NCBI RefSeq assembly: GCF_900186965.1 | Contig: NZ_LT906457.1 | Span: forward strand, 3,064,501 to 3,128,500 | DNA length: 64,000 nt | Direction of reading: 5' to 3' | Origin: Legionella spiritensis | GTDB taxonomy: Bacteria; Pseudomonadota; Gammaproteobacteria; Legionellales; Legionellaceae | Shown here: one piece after another, positions 47,760 through 59,197 of the stretch | How the letters are laid out: every line of letters begins with the position of its first letter | How positions within the stretch are numbered: the stretch's first letter is position 1 | Notes under the pieces: model-generated | Told to the model about the DNA's origin: nothing | What the model saw: the letters and a program-made list of their open reading frames with translations, nothing else | Databases searched by the model: none | Translations under genes and position numbers: made by a program

Positions 47760-47823
47760 AGGCTGTCGTCATGAGATGATTCAGCCTCAATTTACAGCCA
47801 AATCATCTCATGACGACAGCCTC
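47759..47823. mobile_element. 65-bp element with perfect terminal inverted repeats, flanked by TA
   Basis: The 23-base ends (left GAGGCTGTCGTCATGAGATG...) are exact inverted copies around a 19-base loop; with the flanking CTA/TAG the pairing reaches 26 bases (47756-47781 and 47801-47826). TA stands at 47757-47758 and again at 47824-47825, the first being part of the antiporter stop codon. It is followed at once by GGCTCTGTGAACC (47826-47838), one end of the larger element family, suggesting insertion into an earlier insertion site. Confidence 0.7.
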
Positions 47824-47825
47824 TA

Positions 47826-47838
47826 GGCTCTGTGAACC
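47826..47838. repeat. Solo terminal repeat of the MITE family
   Basis: GGCTCTGTGAACC preceded by TA is identical to the left end of the element at 8376-8588. No second end is recognisable before ppa, so the rest has decayed or been lost. Confidence 0.6.
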
Positions 47839-47947
47839 AAATAACCCCGGCGCATGCGGTTGGGTTGCCAAATGGGCAGTCTAACCTGCAAAAAATAAAT
47901 CCATCCACACCGCTTTTTGCGGCCCTGGAATAACGTGTCAGCAAGCC

Positions 47948-48478
47948 CTATTTGTTACTGAAACGCTCCACGCTTGCCAGAACTTCCTTGCGCGCTTCTT
48001 CCGGACCTTCCCAGCCATCGACTTTTACCCATTTCCCTTCTTCCAAATCCTTGTAATGCTGAAAAAAATGTTCCAGAGATAACAGAAGATGGCGAGGTAA
48101 ATCCGCATAAGTTTTGACCGCATCATACATTTTTGTCAATTTGCTGATTGGCACAGCCAAAAGCTTGGCATCAACACCTGATTCATCGGTCATTTTAAGC
48201 ATGCCGACAACACGGCATGGTATTGCGGAACCGCTGATTAACGGAACCGGAGAAACGACCAGAACATCAACTGGATCGCCGTCTTCCGACAACGTATGGG
48301 GAATATAACCATAATTGGTTGGATAAAACATGGCGGTCGTCAGAAAACGATCGACAAACAACGCGCCCGATTCTTTATCCACTTCGTATTTAACAGGCTC
48401 CCCATGCATTGGAATTTCAATAATCACATTAATTTCATCGGGCACATTACGGCCACTGGTAATTTGCATTAAACCCAT
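47948..48478 (-). CDS. ppa: Inorganic pyrophosphatase
   Basis: A 176-residue family I enzyme hydrolysing pyrophosphate to two phosphates. Seen: [31 protein letters not shown], the [24 protein letters not shown] active-site block with the metal-binding Asp residues, and the C-terminal [10 protein letters not shown]...GWEGPEEA. Start at 48478 ([21 protein letters not shown]) gives the E. coli length (176) and is preferred to the longer frame to 48541. Confidence 0.96.
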   Translation of the reverse strand: MGLMQITSGRNVPDEINVIIEIPMHGEPVKYEVDKESGALFVDRFLTTAMFYPTNYGYIPHTLSEDGDPVDVLVVSPVPLISGSAIPCRVVGMLKMTDESGVDAKLLAVPISKLTKMYDAVKTYADLPRHLLLSLEHFFQHYKDLEEGKWVKVDGWEGPEEARKEVLASVERFSNK

Positions 48479-48697
48479 TTGAATAATCCATGAATTAGTA
48501 AAAAGAGGCCGTATTATGCGCAATCCTCCCTCAAAAGGCAAAACTAACCGGAAGCGGTTGATAATCGTTCCCTGACTCCGCCATATCGCTTTCCGTTGCC
48601 GCTACGTATCAAGATCATCATCTTATACCTGTAAGGGTTATAATCTACCAAGACTAAGAGTATAATTCACCAAAAAACAGAGACCAACGGGATAATA

Positions 48698-49039
48698 ATG
48701 GACTGCTTGTTTTGCAAAATTATCAATGGGGAAATACCGGCCACGATTCTGTTTGAAGATCCGGAGATCATGGTTATCCGCGATATAAGACCGCAGGCGC
48801 CATCCCATCTCCTGGTACTACCCAAAAAGCACATCGCTACGATTAACGATGCCGATAGCAGCGATGAACAATTATTAGGGCGCATGGTGCTGACGGCAAA
48901 AAAAATGGCGGAGTCCGAACACATCAGTGATTTTGGTTATCGGTTGGTTTTCAATGTTAACGCCGGTGGCGGGCAGGAAGTTCACCACATTCATTTACAT
49001 ATCCTTGGCGGCCGTCAGATGACATGGCCCCCGGGTTAG
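48698..49039 (+). CDS. HIT family nucleotide-binding protein (HinT-like)
   Basis: A 113-residue histidine-triad hydrolase acting on purine nucleoside phosphoramidates. Seen: [19 protein letters not shown] at the start, FRDI-type strand ([20 protein letters not shown]) and the triad [11 protein letters not shown]. Length and order match bacterial HinT (119). It lies 10 bases upstream of folE and is probably cotranscribed with it. Confidence 0.93.
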   Translation: MDCLFCKIINGEIPATILFEDPEIMVIRDIRPQAPSHLLVLPKKHIATINDADSSDEQLLGRMVLTAKKMAESEHISDFGYRLVFNVNAGGGQEVHHIHLHILGGRQMTWPPG

Positions 49040-49049
49040 GATTGTTTTC

Positions 49050-49589
49050 ATGCAAGAACTATATAAAAAAATTCTGACTGAAATTGGTGAAGATCCCAGT
49101 CGGGAAGGTTTGCGCGATACGCCGGAACGGGCTGCGAATGCTCTGCGTTATCTGACCAAGGGCTATCATGAAAATCTTTATGACATTATCAATAACGCCC
49201 TGTTCGAATCAGACATGAGTGAAATGGTCATTGTGAAAGACATTGAAATGTACTCCATGTGTGAACATCACCTCTTGCCTTTTCTGGGAAAATGTTATGT
49301 GGGCTACCTGCCCAACGGCAAAGTACTGGGATTATCAAAAATTGCCAGAATCGTTGACTTTTTTGCACGCCGGTTGCAAATACAGGAGCGCCTGACCACA
49401 GAAATTGCGAAATGTCTGGAATCCATAACCAATGCGCGCGGCGTTGCCGTTGTCATTGAAGCCAAGCATTTATGTATGATGATGCGCGGAGTAGAAAAAC
49501 AAAACTCAACCATGACCACGTCCGTCATGTTAGGGGAAATGCGTGATAATCCAGGTAGTCGTAACGAATTTTTACGACTGATTCGCTAG
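49050..49589 (+). CDS. folE: GTP cyclohydrolase I
   Basis: A 179-residue enzyme that opens GTP to dihydroneopterin triphosphate, first step of folate synthesis. Zinc ligands: Cys in [11 protein letters not shown], the second His, and Cys in [49 protein letters not shown] is the family core. AGGA lies eight bases before the ATG. Ends RNEFLRLIR followed by a TAG whose TA is the left border of a 244-bp element, close to the usual end of the family. Confidence 0.96.
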   Translation: MQELYKKILTEIGEDPSREGLRDTPERAANALRYLTKGYHENLYDIINNALFESDMSEMVIVKDIEMYSMCEHHLLPFLGKCYVGYLPNGKVLGLSKIARIVDFFARRLQIQERLTTEIAKCLESITNARGVAVVIEAKHLCMMMRGVEKQNSTMTTSVMLGEMRDNPGSRNEFLRLIR

Positions 49590-49832
49590 GTTCCGTGAAC
49601 CAAAATTTTTTCCGAGCGAAAACGAGGCGATTATTGTTGTACAACAATCAATAGCTCCCTGTAGCCCGTCATGAAGGCGAAGCCGAAATGCGGGATAACG
49701 CTCATTTAGGCGCTCACTGGTTCACATGGAACAATATTGAACCATGAAACCCGCAATACGGTCGCAGGCCTCCTTACGGGCTACTATTCTTTTACAAAAA
49801 GGGGTGCCAAATAACATTTTGTGCACAGAGCC
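49589..49832. mobile_element. MITE-like element, copy 2 (244 bp)
   Basis: Left end GGTTCCGTGAACCAAAATTT starts at the G of the folE TAG stop, after TA at 49587-49588. The right end, read inward on the minus strand, is GGCTCTGTGCACAAAATG. The right flank is TG instead of TA, one changed base. The interior has the same GTAGCCCGTCATGAAGGC and CCTTACGGGCTAC arms as copy 1 and carries an extra segment near 49713-49744 (ends GGTTCA and TGAACC). The rest of the gap to pnp (49833-49934) shows no gene. Confidence 0.75.
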
Positions 49833-49934
49833 TGGAATGGGAACGATACCAGCAGCTTTTGGGAGTTGGGAACAACGGGTGAACTACAACAAAATCGGAA
49901 ACATGCCTGGCATAGCCAGGCATGTGCGGGAAAG

Positions 49935-52148
49935 TTAATCTTCTTTGCTACCAACCGGCTTCTCGTCCTCGAGCACCTTCTCATCAGCAAGATCGACCAC
50001 CACGGCCTCTTCCTCTTCACCGCCTTCCCGTTGCTTTACGTTCTCCGTTTTGCCTTCTGCGGCAGGCTGCTGCGGCTTGTCTTTCCATTCCAGCTTGACG
50101 CGGCCCTGCTTGTCCACACCAGCAACGAATACTTCAATCTCCACACCTTCGCTTAGTACGGATTCGACTTTTTGACTGCGATCGCTACAGATTTGAGAAA
50201 TATGCAGCAAACCGTCTTTACCGGGCAGTAAATTGATAAACGCTCCGAAATCAACAATTTTACTGACTTTACCGGAATAGGTTTGGCCAACTTCAACTTC
50301 TGCAATCAACGCCTTGATTTGACGCTGCGCTTCTTCCAGCGCCACCATATCGGGGGAAAAAAGCTGCACAACACCGCTGTCATCAATATCAATGGAAACA
50401 CCCGTGCTTTCAATCAATCCTTTGATGGTGGCACCACCCTTTCCGATAATGGTACGGATTTTATCTTCCGCGACCTTCATGGTCATGATACGCGGGGCAT
50501 GCTGGGACAATTCCTCGCGATGTTCGGACAAGGCGTTGTTCATAACCCCAAGGATATGCATTCTTCCTGCCAGAGCCTGCTCCAGGGCTTGCTCCATAAT
50601 TTCCCTGGTAATACCGGTAATTTTAATATCCATTTGCAAGGCGGTAACACCTTTTTCGGTACCGGCCACTTTGAAATCCATATCACCCAGATGATCCTCA
50701 TCACCCAGAATATCGGTCAGCACCGCAAAACGATCCTCTTCCTTGATAAGACCCATTGCAACACCCGCAACCGGCGCTTTCAAGGGAACACCGGCGTCCA
50801 TCAATGCCAGACTGCTTCCGCAAACAGTAGCCATGGAACTCGATCCATTCGACTCTGTAATCTCGGAAACGACCCGCAACACGTATGGGAAATCCGTAGT
50901 GCTCGGCAACACAGCCATTAAGCTTCGCTTTGCCAATCGGCCATGGCCAATTTCACGGCGTTTCGGGCTGCCGACCATACCGGTTTCGCCCACGGAATAA
51001 GGAGGAAAATTATAGTGCAGCATAAATCGGTCTTTCGACTCGCCACTTAAACCATCCAGTATTTGCGCATCACGATCATTACCCAATGTCGCGACAACAA
51101 TGGCTTGTGTCTCGCCTCGTGTGAACAAAACGGAACCATGCGTACGTTCCAGACATTTCGTACGAATAGAGATAGGGCGAACTGTTTTGTTATCCCGACC
51201 ATCAATACGGGGTTCCCCGTCTAAAATTCGATGACGAACAATGCTTTTTTCCAGAGAGGACATCATATCGACGGCCACATCGGCGTCAAGCTCTTCCTGC
51301 TCTGCAGTCAGTTTGTCGAGAATCGATTGTCTTACTTCATCCAGTCGTTGATAACGTTGTTGTTTGTCCTTAATCTGATAAGCATCGGTAAATGGTTCTG
51401 TTGCCAGTTCCCTGATACGCTCTTTAAGCGATTCATCGGTTGCCGGAGCGGTCCAGCCCCAGGCCGGTTTTCCAGCCTCCGCTGCCAGCTCTTTAATGGC
51501 CTTGATAACACCTTTCATCATTTCATGGCCAAAAAGCACCGCGCCCAGCATGATTTCTTCCGTCAGCTCACGAGCCTCCGACTCCACCATCAAAATAGCG
51601 TCCTGGGTGCCTGCAACAACCAAATCCAGTTCTGACTCCTGAATGGCCTTGTATCCCGGATTCAGAATATAAATACCATCTTTATAACCGACTCTGGCCG
51701 CGCCAATCGGCTCCAGAAATGGCATGCCGGAAATCGCCAATGCTGCGGACGCACCTATCATGGCAATGATATCGGAAGGCGCTTCCGGATCCAGAGACAT
51801 AACGGTAGCAATAATTTGCACTTCATTGCGAAATCCTTTGGGAAATAACGGCCTAATCGGTCTATCCATCAATCGTGAAATCAGCGTTTCGTTTTCGCTT
51901 GGCCGGCCTTCGCGCTTGTTAAACCCACCCGGGATTTTTCCGACCGCATAGGTTTTTTCCTGATAATTAACAGTTAAAGGAAAAAAGTCATTTTTTTCAC
52001 CGCCTTCCTTCCTTCCAACAACGGTAACCAGCACCTGTGTACCGCCCATGCGGGCAAAAACCGCTCCGTCTGCCTGTCTGGCTATTTCACCTGTTTCCAG
52101 GATCAGGGTTTGTTCACCCAACCGTATTTCTTTTGTGATTTTAGTCAC
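49935..52148 (-). CDS. pnp: Polynucleotide phosphorylase
   Basis: A 737-residue 3'-5' exoribonuclease of the degradosome. Two RNase PH-like domains (first from residue 5; second with [18 protein letters not shown] at about 345), KH domain ([20 protein letters not shown]) and S1 domain ([31 protein letters not shown]). The C-terminal 40 residues are strongly acidic ([20 protein letters not shown]). The start is GTG at 52148 with GAGG eight bases upstream, as ORF numbering requires. rpsO lies upstream with a terminator in between, an arrangement known from E. coli. Confidence 0.97.
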   Translation of the reverse strand: MTKITKEIRLGEQTLILETGEIARQADGAVFARMGGTQVLVTVVGRKEGGEKNDFFPLTVNYQEKTYAVGKIPGGFNKREGRPSENETLISRLMDRPIRPLFPKGFRNEVQIIATVMSLDPEAPSDIIAMIGASAALAISGMPFLEPIGAARVGYKDGIYILNPGYKAIQESELDLVVAGTQDAILMVESEARELTEEIMLGAVLFGHEMMKGVIKAIKELAAEAGKPAWGWTAPATDESLKERIRELATEPFTDAYQIKDKQQRYQRLDEVRQSILDKLTAEQEELDADVAVDMMSSLEKSIVRHRILDGEPRIDGRDNKTVRPISIRTKCLERTHGSVLFTRGETQAIVVATLGNDRDAQILDGLSGESKDRFMLHYNFPPYSVGETGMVGSPKRREIGHGRLAKRSLMAVLPSTTDFPYVLRVVSEITESNGSSSMATVCGSSLALMDAGVPLKAPVAGVAMGLIKEEDRFAVLTDILGDEDHLGDMDFKVAGTEKGVTALQMDIKITGITREIMEQALEQALAGRMHILGVMNNALSEHREELSQHAPRIMTMKVAEDKIRTIIGKGGATIKGLIESTGVSIDIDDSGVVQLFSPDMVALEEAQRQIKALIAEVEVGQTYSGKVSKIVDFGAFINLLPGKDGLLHISQICSDRSQKVESVLSEGVEIEVFVAGVDKQGRVKLEWKDKPQQPAAEGKTENVKQREGGEEEEAVVVDLADEKVLEDEKPVGSKED

Positions 52149-52173
52149 TAATTCACCTCATTCGTGCATTAAC

Positions 52174-52200
52174 AAAAAAAAAGGCGCAGAAAACTGCGCC
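52174..52200 (-). terminator. Intrinsic terminator between rpsO and pnp
   Basis: On the minus strand: GGCGCAG, loop TTTT, CTGCGCC, then a run of nine T. A classic terminator after rpsO; read-through would feed pnp. Confidence 0.85.
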
Positions 52201-52256
52201 TTATACTTTTAATTAGATAGTTAAGAAGTTTCCAGTCATAGGAAATAGTCTACCAA

Positions 52257-52532
52257 TCAATAGGAATCCCGCAGACCAAGTTTCTTGATCAATGTCTGAT
52301 AGCGTTCCTGATCTTTTCTTTTCAGGTATTTTAACAGTTTTCGGCGCTTGTTTACCAACTCCTGCAAACCACGGCGCGAATGAAAATCCTTTTTGTTCGT
52401 TTTAAAATGTTCCGTAAGATATTGAATTCTGCCGGTCATCAATGAAACCTGAACTTCCGGAGAGCCGGTATCTTTATCAGCTCGTTGGTAATCATTCACG
52501 ATTTCTGCTTTTTGTGCGCTCGTTAGCGACAT
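52257..52532 (-). CDS. rpsO: Ribosomal protein S15
   Basis: A 91-residue 30S protein binding 16S rRNA and known to regulate itself in E. coli. Seen: [49 protein letters not shown], near the family consensus. TCAGGAGTGAACA precedes the ATG at 52532. Confidence 0.97.
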   Translation of the reverse strand: MSLTSAQKAEIVNDYQRADKDTGSPEVQVSLMTGRIQYLTEHFKTNKKDFHSRRGLQELVNKRRKLLKYLKRKDQERYQTLIKKLGLRDSY

Positions 52533-52669
52533 TGTTCACTCCTGAAAATAAGCCAAGTGTTTTTTTATAAAGGGGAGCATTCTACCAAGGCAACTTCCCA
52601 TACACAAGTATTAGTTAATAATTTGTGCAATAATTCTTGGGCGCGTGAACACAGGCAATATCCTTGCCA

Positions 52670-53605
52670 TCAAACACTTCCAACCGAAAGTGCCTGTTCA
52701 CTGAGTAAACGTTTTACTCGTAGTTCTCCGGATTGTTCCAGCCATCCCAAACCCACGAAACGACCGGCTCGATCATATAACCGTAAGCAACTCGAATTAT
52801 CGTCTGTCCCCACATTTGAAAAATCAACCGATTTTCCCTGCCTTAACCGTACCAGTTCGGGATCTTCCAGACTCACATGAGGCAAAGAAGCAACCGCCGT
52901 GTCCATAGGTAAAAGATAGCGATGAAGTTCCTCAGGCGTTTTTCCCTGAAGTTCTTCCGGACTATACATTTCGTGCCTGGCATAATCGGACGTATGGAGT
53001 CTGTGCAATTGGATAACATGGGCTCCGACACCCAAAAGTTCGCCAATATCCTCCACCAGGTTGCGTATATAAGTGCCTTTGCTGCACGTCACCCTGATCT
53101 TGAAACGCAGGCCGTCAAAGGATAACAACTGAAGTTCTTTAATAAAAATAGTTCGGGGCTCGCGCTCAATGTCGATGCCGGCGCGCGCGTATTTATATAA
53201 AGGTGTTCCTTGATGTTTTAACGCCGAATACATGGAAGGAATTTGTCGGTGAGAACCGAGAAACTGCCGCATAGCCGCCAATAATTCCAGTTCATCTATT
53301 CGGACGTGCTCGACACGGCTCACCACATCGCCCATAGAATCACTTGTGGTTGTTTTGACACCCAAAAGCCCTGTAGCCTCGTAGGTCTTTTCAGAATCCA
53401 GTACATATTGACAAAATTTGGTGGCCTCACCAAAACAAACCGGCAACATGCCGGTAGCCAACGGGTCAAGGCTGCCGGTATGTCCCGCCTTACGGGCGCT
53501 ATATATTCTTTTAACCTGCTGCAGCACCGCATTTGAAGAGCGTCCCTGGGGTTTGTTAACCAGCAAGATTCCATTCACTGCTTCCTGGTGATTAGTCTTG
53601 CTCAT
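52670..53605 (-). CDS. truB: tRNA pseudouridine(55) synthase
   Basis: A 311-residue enzyme forming pseudouridine 55. Seen: [23 protein letters not shown], the catalytic [24 protein letters not shown] with its Asp, [21 protein letters not shown], and [19 protein letters not shown]. The start at 53605 overlaps the rbfA stop by 14 bases; the longer frame to 53632 is unlikely. Length matches E. coli (314). Confidence 0.95.
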   Translation of the reverse strand: MSKTNHQEAVNGILLVNKPQGRSSNAVLQQVKRIYSARKAGHTGSLDPLATGMLPVCFGEATKFCQYVLDSEKTYEATGLLGVKTTTSDSMGDVVSRVEHVRIDELELLAAMRQFLGSHRQIPSMYSALKHQGTPLYKYARAGIDIEREPRTIFIKELQLLSFDGLRFKIRVTCSKGTYIRNLVEDIGELLGVGAHVIQLHRLHTSDYARHEMYSPEELQGKTPEELHRYLLPMDTAVASLPHVSLEDPELVRLRQGKSVDFSNVGTDDNSSCLRLYDRAGRFVGLGWLEQSGELRVKRLLSEQALSVGSV

Positions 53606-53957
53606 CTTCTTTGTCAGGGTTTGCCTCTTCAATCAGTTTACTGAGTCTCCGTCCATATTCGATCGATTCATCATAGACAAAATGAAGCTGGGGAACCGTC
53701 CGTAACTTTATCGAACGGGCAAGTGCCGTACGTAGATAACTGGCCGCCTTGTTCAGTATGTCTGCCGTTTCCTGGGGATTTTCGTCAAAAACCGTAAAAT
53801 ATATTTTGGCATAGCTTAAATCACCGGAGACCTTTGCCCCGGAAATGGTTACAAAGTTTGGCAGGCGCGGATCCTTTATTTCAAGTGGTATGATTTGCGC
53901 CAACTTTCTTTGCAACATTTCAGCTATACGATCGGTACGCTTGAATTCATTACTCAT
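53592..53957 (-). CDS. rbfA: Ribosome-binding factor A
   Basis: A 121-residue 30S maturation factor with one KH-like domain. Seen: [47 protein letters not shown] and the C-terminal [24 protein letters not shown]. Its start overlaps the infB stop by 4 bases. Confidence 0.95.
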   Translation of the reverse strand: MSNEFKRTDRIAEMLQRKLAQIIPLEIKDPRLPNFVTISGAKVSGDLSYAKIYFTVFDENPQETADILNKAASYLRTALARSIKLRTVPQLHFVYDESIEYGRRLSKLIEEANPDKEDEQD

Positions 53958-56533
53958 AATACTCGCTTGATTTCAACGGTTTCAAAAACTTCAATAAGAT
54001 CACCTGGTTTGACATCATTGTAATTTTTAACACCAATACCACACTCAAAGCCCTGACGTACTTCCAGAACATCATCTTTAAAACGGCGTAAAGACTCAAG
54101 GGTTCCCTCGTAAATAACAATATTATCTCTAAGAACACGGATAGGGTTATTACGCTTGATGGAACCTTCCGTCACCATACATCCGGCAATCGCACCCAGT
54201 TTCGGAGAACGGAATACATCACGAACTTCGGCGATACCGATGATCTCTTCCTTGAATTGCGGCGATAACATGCCGGTCAAAGCCCCTTTCACCTGATCCA
54301 CAATGTCGTAAATAACACTGTAATAATGCAACGCAACCGACTCCTGCTCGGCCAGACGTTTCGCAGCCCCGTCGGCCCTGACGTTAAAACCAATAAGAAT
54401 GGCGTTGGACGCGATGGCCAGGTGCACATCCGATTCCGTAATGCCACCAACGCCGCTGGCGATCATTTCAACCTTGGCTTCATCGGTCGACAGTTTCACC
54501 AACGCATCGGCAATGGCTTCAAGCGACCCCTGAACGTCCGCTTTTAATACAACATTCAGAACTTTCGCATCCGTACTTGCCATGTTGTCAAAAATGCCTT
54601 CCAGAGACGTTTTTTGTCGTCTGGCCAATTTAACATCCCGAAATTTGCCCTGTCTGAATAACGCCACTTCTCTGGCTTTTTTCTCATCAGGAACAACAAC
54701 CGCCTCATCTCCGGCATGGGGAATGGCAGAAAGTCCCAGAACCTCTACTGGAATGGATGGACCTGCGCTGTCCACATGGGTACCGTTATCACTAACCAGC
54801 GCCCGGACACGGCCATACTGAAACCCGGCCAGCAGAATATCGCCTTTTCGCAATGTGCCGCTTTGCACGAGAACCGTTGCCACAGGACCACGTCCCTTAT
54901 CGAGTCTTGATTCGATAACAACACCTTTGGCAGCGCCATCCGTATAGGCTGTAAGTTCGAGGAACTCCGCCTGCAGCAGCACGGCATCGAGTAACCCGTC
55001 CACACCGGATCCGGTTTTGGCTGAAATATTTACAAACATGGTATCGCCGCCCCAGGCTTCCGGGATTACCTCATAGCCGGACAGCTCGTTCATGACGCGC
55101 TCCGGATCCGCGTCAGGCTTATCCATTTTATTAACCGCCACAATAATTGGCACGTTGGCAGCCTTGGCATGTTGAACCGCCTCGATGGTTTGCGGCTTAA
55201 CGCCATCATCTGCGGCAACAATCAGAATAACAATATCCGTTGCCTGAGCACCGCGCGCTCTCATAGCGGTAAACGCGGCGTGTCCCGGAGTATCCAGGAA
55301 AGTTATTTCCCCTTTGGGCGTTGAAACATGATACGCACCGATATGCTGCGTAATTCCGCCAGCCTCACCTGCAGCTACTTTGGTTGTGCGAATATAATCG
55401 AGTAAGGAGGTTTTTCCGTGATCCACATGCCCCATAATGGTCACAACCGGCGCACGTGATTCGGAATGACTTCCCTTGCTGATCACCTCACCCAACGTTT
55501 CTTCCACGGCGTCTTCTTTCAAAGGTCGAGCCTTGTGTCCCATTTCCTCAACGACAATAACCGCAGTGTCCTGATCGATAACCTGATTGATGGTAGCCAT
55601 GGCTCCCAGTCCCATCATGCTTTTAATGACTTCAGCCGCTTTAACGGACATCCGTTTGGCCAGATCTGCTACGGTAATGGTTTCCGGAATCAGTACTTCC
55701 TTGATCATCGGCGACGTAGGCATGGCAAATCCATGGGTTAAAGCGTCTTCAGCCTCGCGATATTTATCGGATTTTTCATTAAGTTTGCGTTTTTTAGGCC
55801 TGGGCCTTTTGTGGCGACCATGAAGATTTTCTTCATCCTCGGTCGCGGGAGCGGCGTATTTGCTTTTTTTCTTGCCTTTTTTAAATTCTTGTCTCTCGGA
55901 ATCAAACTCGCTTTCTTCAGGCTTGGAGGGGTGACGTTTTTTTACAGCACGCCCCTCTTTTTCCTTAGCGTCTTCCGTTTCGGAAGGTTTTGATTCCTCA
56001 GTCACAGCAACGTTCTCGCTTTCTGGCGATACGGCCGCTTCGGGCTGAACTTCCTCGCTGCCCGTTTCAGCAATTTCTTCCTGCAGCGCTTCAACAGGTT
56101 GTTGCATGTCGCCTTCCGCTTCCTCGGAAATTTCCGGCGCCAAACCCTCTTCGGAAATATTTTTTTCCTCGGAAGACGGTATCTGCTCATCCAAATCCTG
56201 TTCCGCTTCCTCATGCTGTTCAAGTAACGAGCTTCTTTTTACATAAGTTCGTTTCTTGCGCACTTCCACGTTCACCGTTTTACCACTGTGCGCATCATGA
56301 CCGACCGTGACCTGGGTCAGGCTTTTGCGTTTTAGTGTAATTCGCTCGGGTGCCGCTCCTGTATCGCGACCGGCATTACCTTTCAGATGATTAAGCAAAA
56401 TGAGTTTCTGCTCTTCATTAACCGTTTGTTCATCATCGTTAAAAGACAATCCCGCTTCCTGCAACTGGTTCAATAAGCGCTCAACGGGGATTCCCACCAC
56501 TTGAGCCAACTGTTTAACCGTTACATCCGCCAT
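53954..56533 (-). CDS. infB: Translation initiation factor IF-2
   Basis: An 859-residue GTPase that brings fMet-tRNA to the 30S subunit. Start at 56533 ([21 protein letters not shown]) with AGGGG eight bases upstream. Domains: IF2N 1-50; long charged region to about 285 (strings of Glu, Lys, Arg); G domain with [37 protein letters not shown] and [10 protein letters not shown]-terminal domains ending [17 protein letters not shown]. coli IF2-alpha has 890 residues. It is separated from nusA by 330 bases, see the next entry. Confidence 0.97.
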   Translation of the reverse strand: MADVTVKQLAQVVGIPVERLLNQLQEAGLSFNDDEQTVNEEQKLILLNHLKGNAGRDTGAAPERITLKRKSLTQVTVGHDAHSGKTVNVEVRKKRTYVKRSSLLEQHEEAEQDLDEQIPSSEEKNISEEGLAPEISEEAEGDMQQPVEALQEEIAETGSEEVQPEAAVSPESENVAVTEESKPSETEDAKEKEGRAVKKRHPSKPEESEFDSERQEFKKGKKKSKYAAPATEDEENLHGRHKRPRPKKRKLNEKSDKYREAEDALTHGFAMPTSPMIKEVLIPETITVADLAKRMSVKAAEVIKSMMGLGAMATINQVIDQDTAVIVVEEMGHKARPLKEDAVEETLGEVISKGSHSESRAPVVTIMGHVDHGKTSLLDYIRTTKVAAGEAGGITQHIGAYHVSTPKGEITFLDTPGHAAFTAMRARGAQATDIVILIVAADDGVKPQTIEAVQHAKAANVPIIVAVNKMDKPDADPERVMNELSGYEVIPEAWGGDTMFVNISAKTGSGVDGLLDAVLLQAEFLELTAYTDGAAKGVVIESRLDKGRGPVATVLVQSGTLRKGDILLAGFQYGRVRALVSDNGTHVDSAGPSIPVEVLGLSAIPHAGDEAVVVPDEKKAREVALFRQGKFRDVKLARRQKTSLEGIFDNMASTDAKVLNVVLKADVQGSLEAIADALVKLSTDEAKVEMIASGVGGITESDVHLAIASNAILIGFNVRADGAAKRLAEQESVALHYYSVIYDIVDQVKGALTGMLSPQFKEEIIGIAEVRDVFRSPKLGAIAGCMVTEGSIKRNNPIRVLRDNIVIYEGTLESLRRFKDDVLEVRQGFECGIGVKNYNDVKPGDLIEVFETVEIKRVL

Positions 56534-56863
56534 ATTCATATCCCCTTTCAGCAATTCATTGAGAAATCGCTCTTGTTCAAATACTTTTACCGTCAATAAA
56601 AACTAATACAACCCGGATTTCACACACCCGAATCGTGTTGACAATTCTTTTTGCAAACCTTACATAACGCCTGGCCGTGTGTCTATCCTTAATATCTACA
56701 TGCTCACCTGATACCAGGTTCAGGTCATGCTATACCCGGATTAGAAAACCTTGCACAAACGTCTTTAACTATTTCTTGCCGTTATTATCCCCGCATTAAA
56801 CCAGAACAAAGCATTTTTAGACAATGTTATTGTTATGAAACACCCGCCCAATAGCAAATTTAT
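56534..56863. other. 330-base gap between nusA and infB
   Basis: In E. coli nusA and infB are about 25 bases apart. Here 330 bases lie between, without a gene, tRNA or repeat. A minus-strand promoter candidate (TTGTGC at 56753-56758, spacer 18, TATAGC at 56729-56734) and a small hairpin (CCTGATACCAGGTTCAGG at 56707-56724) suggest that infB has its own start. Confidence 0.5.
56729..56758 (-). promoter_or_regulatory. Possible internal promoter for infB
   Basis: On the minus strand TTGTGC, an 18-base spacer and TATAGC, each differing from the sigma70 consensus at two positions. It is about 200 bases upstream of infB. Confidence 0.35.
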
Positions 56864-58342
56864 TTAGCTAAACCAGGGCTCGCGCGCTTTCATAATCAGA
56901 GCACCTGCTTTCTCCTCGGTCATACCTGGAATATCAAGCAGTTCATCGACAGATTGCTCGGCCAATTCCTCTACCGTAGTAACCCCTTTCGCAGCCAGGT
57001 TCACAGCCATTGTTTTAGTCATTCCCTCCATAGCCAACAACTCCTCGGACGGTGTACCTGACAGACTCTGTCCGGAAGCCAGCGCCTGGGTCAACAGGGT
57101 ATCGTTAGCTCTATTGCGCAATTCTTCCACAATTTCCTCATCGAATTCTTCAATAGCCAATAATTCCTCTTTAGGTACATAGGCTATTTCTTCCAGGGAA
57201 GAAAAACCATTCGCTACGAGGAGTGCGGCAATTTCTTCATCCATTTCCAACGCGGTTGTAAAAAGGTTGATGGTCTTCAATGATTCTTCCTGGCTTTTGC
57301 TATTGAATTCTTCTACCGTCATGACATTCAATGTCCAGCCCGTCAACTGGCTGGCCAGGCGAACATTTTGTCCACTACGACCGATGGCTTGCGATAACTG
57401 ATCTTTTTGTACCGCCAAATCCATAGTATGGCTGTCTTCGTCCACGACAATTGAAGTGATATCGGCCGGCGCCATGGCGTTAATCACCAATTGAGCCGGA
57501 TTATCATCCCAAAGAATAATATCCACACGCTCGCCGCCCAGCTCACTGGAAACAGCCTGAACCCTCGCACCACGCATGCCCACACAGGCCCCCACAGGAT
57601 CGATACGTCCGTCATTGGTTTTCACGGCTATTTTGGCGCGATTACCCGGCTCACGCGCGGCGGCTTTGACATCAATGACATTTTCCCCTATTTCAGGGAC
57701 TTCAATACGAAAAAGCTCGATCAACATTTCATTGCGGATCCGGCTGACAAACAATTGCGGCCCACGCGCTTGCGGAGTAATTTCATACAGATAGGCACGT
57801 ACCCTGTCATTAGGTCTGAACATTTCGTTAGGCAACATTTCGTGGCGGGGTAAAAAAGCTTCCGCCTTACCGCCCAAATCAATGATAACATTGTCGCGCG
57901 TTACTTTTTTAACGGTGCCATAGATCAATTGGCCAAGTTTGGATTTAAATTGATCGACCACTTGTTGACGTTCCGCTTCGCGTACCTTCTGCATAATCAC
58001 TTGTCGGGCCGTCTGCGCCGCAATCCGCCCAAACGCGACAGACGGTACAGGCTCTTCAATACGTCCGCCCACTTCAATTGAGGGGGAACGTTCCCTGGCC
58101 TGAGTTATACCCATTTGCAGATCAGGAAATTCTATCTCGTCGTCTTCAACGATATCCCAATAGCGGAATGTCTCATATTCACCGGTTTTCGGATCCATTT
58201 TGACACGAACGCCAATTTCCTTGTCGGATAATTTGCGAGTGGCCGACTCAAGAGCCGCCTGGATAGCCTGCAGCACAACGTCTTTACTAACCCCTTTTTC
58301 GTTGGATAATGCCTCAGCAACTAATAACAATTCTTTGCTCAT
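56864..58342 (-). CDS. nusA: Transcription termination/antitermination factor NusA
   Basis: A 492-residue RNA polymerase factor. Start at 58342 ([19 protein letters not shown]) with GAGG seven bases upstream. Domains: N-terminal 1-130, S1 ([27 protein letters not shown]), KH1/KH2 ([47 protein letters not shown]), and two C-terminal acidic helix-hairpin-helix repeats ([46 protein letters not shown]). Length matches E. coli (495). Its start overlaps rimP. Confidence 0.97.
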   Translation of the reverse strand: MSKELLLVAEALSNEKGVSKDVVLQAIQAALESATRKLSDKEIGVRVKMDPKTGEYETFRYWDIVEDDEIEFPDLQMGITQARERSPSIEVGGRIEEPVPSVAFGRIAAQTARQVIMQKVREAERQQVVDQFKSKLGQLIYGTVKKVTRDNVIIDLGGKAEAFLPRHEMLPNEMFRPNDRVRAYLYEITPQARGPQLFVSRIRNEMLIELFRIEVPEIGENVIDVKAAAREPGNRAKIAVKTNDGRIDPVGACVGMRGARVQAVSSELGGERVDIILWDDNPAQLVINAMAPADITSIVVDEDSHTMDLAVQKDQLSQAIGRSGQNVRLASQLTGWTLNVMTVEEFNSKSQEESLKTINLFTTALEMDEEIAALLVANGFSSLEEIAYVPKEELLAIEEFDEEIVEELRNRANDTLLTQALASGQSLSGTPSEELLAMEGMTKTMAVNLAAKGVTTVEELAEQSVDELLDIPGMTEEKAGALIMKAREPWFS

Positions 58343-58350
58343 TGTTCGCC

Positions 58351-58797
58351 TCACTCGCCTTTCAAATTTGCTTTCACAATATGGGATAATGGCACGTCAA
58401 ATTCTGTGTCATTAATAGCCAAAACCACGGTGTCATCTTTTACTGACACAATTTTTGCAGCCGGGTTACGGCTGCCGTTAACCGGTTTATAGAGCTTGAT
58501 TTTTATTTCCTCACCGATGTATCGCTCGTAATGCTCTTTGAGAAACAACGGCCTTGGAATGCCCGGAGAAGATACCTCAAGACTGTAATTACCGGGGATG
58601 GGATCTTCCACATCCAGTAATGCGCTTACCTGTTTGCTAACCAGCTCACAATCAGCAATCCCTATGCCCTCTTGCTTATCAATATAAACACGCAACAGCG
58701 AATGACGCCCCTGAGACAGATATTCACAGCCCCAAAGCTCGTATCCCAGACTCTGCACCAATGGCTTCAATAATTGCTGTATATCTAATTTAATCAT
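58351..58797 (-). CDS. rimP: Ribosome maturation factor
   Basis: A 148-residue 30S maturation factor. Start at 58797 ([26 protein letters not shown]) with GAGTGGG nearby; a longer frame to 58833 is not family-like. Seen: [53 protein letters not shown], the core. Length as in E. coli (150). Its stop lies eight bases before the nusA start. Confidence 0.94.
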   Translation of the reverse strand: MIKLDIQQLLKPLVQSLGYELWGCEYLSQGRHSLLRVYIDKQEGIGIADCELVSKQVSALLDVEDPIPGNYSLEVSSPGIPRPLFLKEHYERYIGEEIKIKLYKPVNGSRNPAAKIVSVKDDTVVLAINDTEFDVPLSHIVKANLKGE

Positions 58798-59025
58798 AGC
58801 CCACTCTTTAATATCGCCGACCCTGATACACACCCTCCGGAGATGGCCTGCTTAAATACTTTGGCCGACCCGTCATTGAGTAAACTGGTTATTCCGAACT
58901 TCTAAATTCTGAATTTCAGGAAGATTGTTATCATTTCAAGGTTGACTTGCCTATCAGTATCCAGGCTACCAGTCAAACTATCCTGAAAACACGCCAGATA
59001 TGGGTAACCTCTTTTCAAGGATAAT

Positions 59026-59047
59026 AAAAAACCCCATAAATGGGGCT
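59026..59047 (-). terminator. Intrinsic terminator after the initiator tRNA
   Basis: On the minus strand AAAGCCCC, loop ATTTA, TGGGG, then TTTTTTATTA. It sits 10 bases after the tRNA 3' end, so rimP-nusA need their own promoter or read-through. Confidence 0.8.
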
Positions 59048-59057
59048 TTTAATAAAT

Positions 59058-59134
<77 letters not shown>

Positions 59135-59197
59135 TCAACTGAGGGCAAGTATACTCAGACTTGCCTGGTATGGCAAGTCTTTTTTACGTTGTTAGCC

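Noticed and set aside
47756-47826. Ordinary Rho-independent terminator after the antiporter gene
   Set aside because: The stem is far longer than usual, AT and GC are mixed, no T-run follows, and TA flanks both ends; an inserted element explains it better.
50283-50921. 212-codon open frame on the plus strand
   Set aside because: Antisense to the conserved core of pnp, with no family resemblance.
56638-56666. Plus-strand promoter TTGACA - 17 - TACATA in the nusA-infB gap
   Set aside because: The -10 matches only three of six bases and it would drive antisense transcription with no gene downstream.
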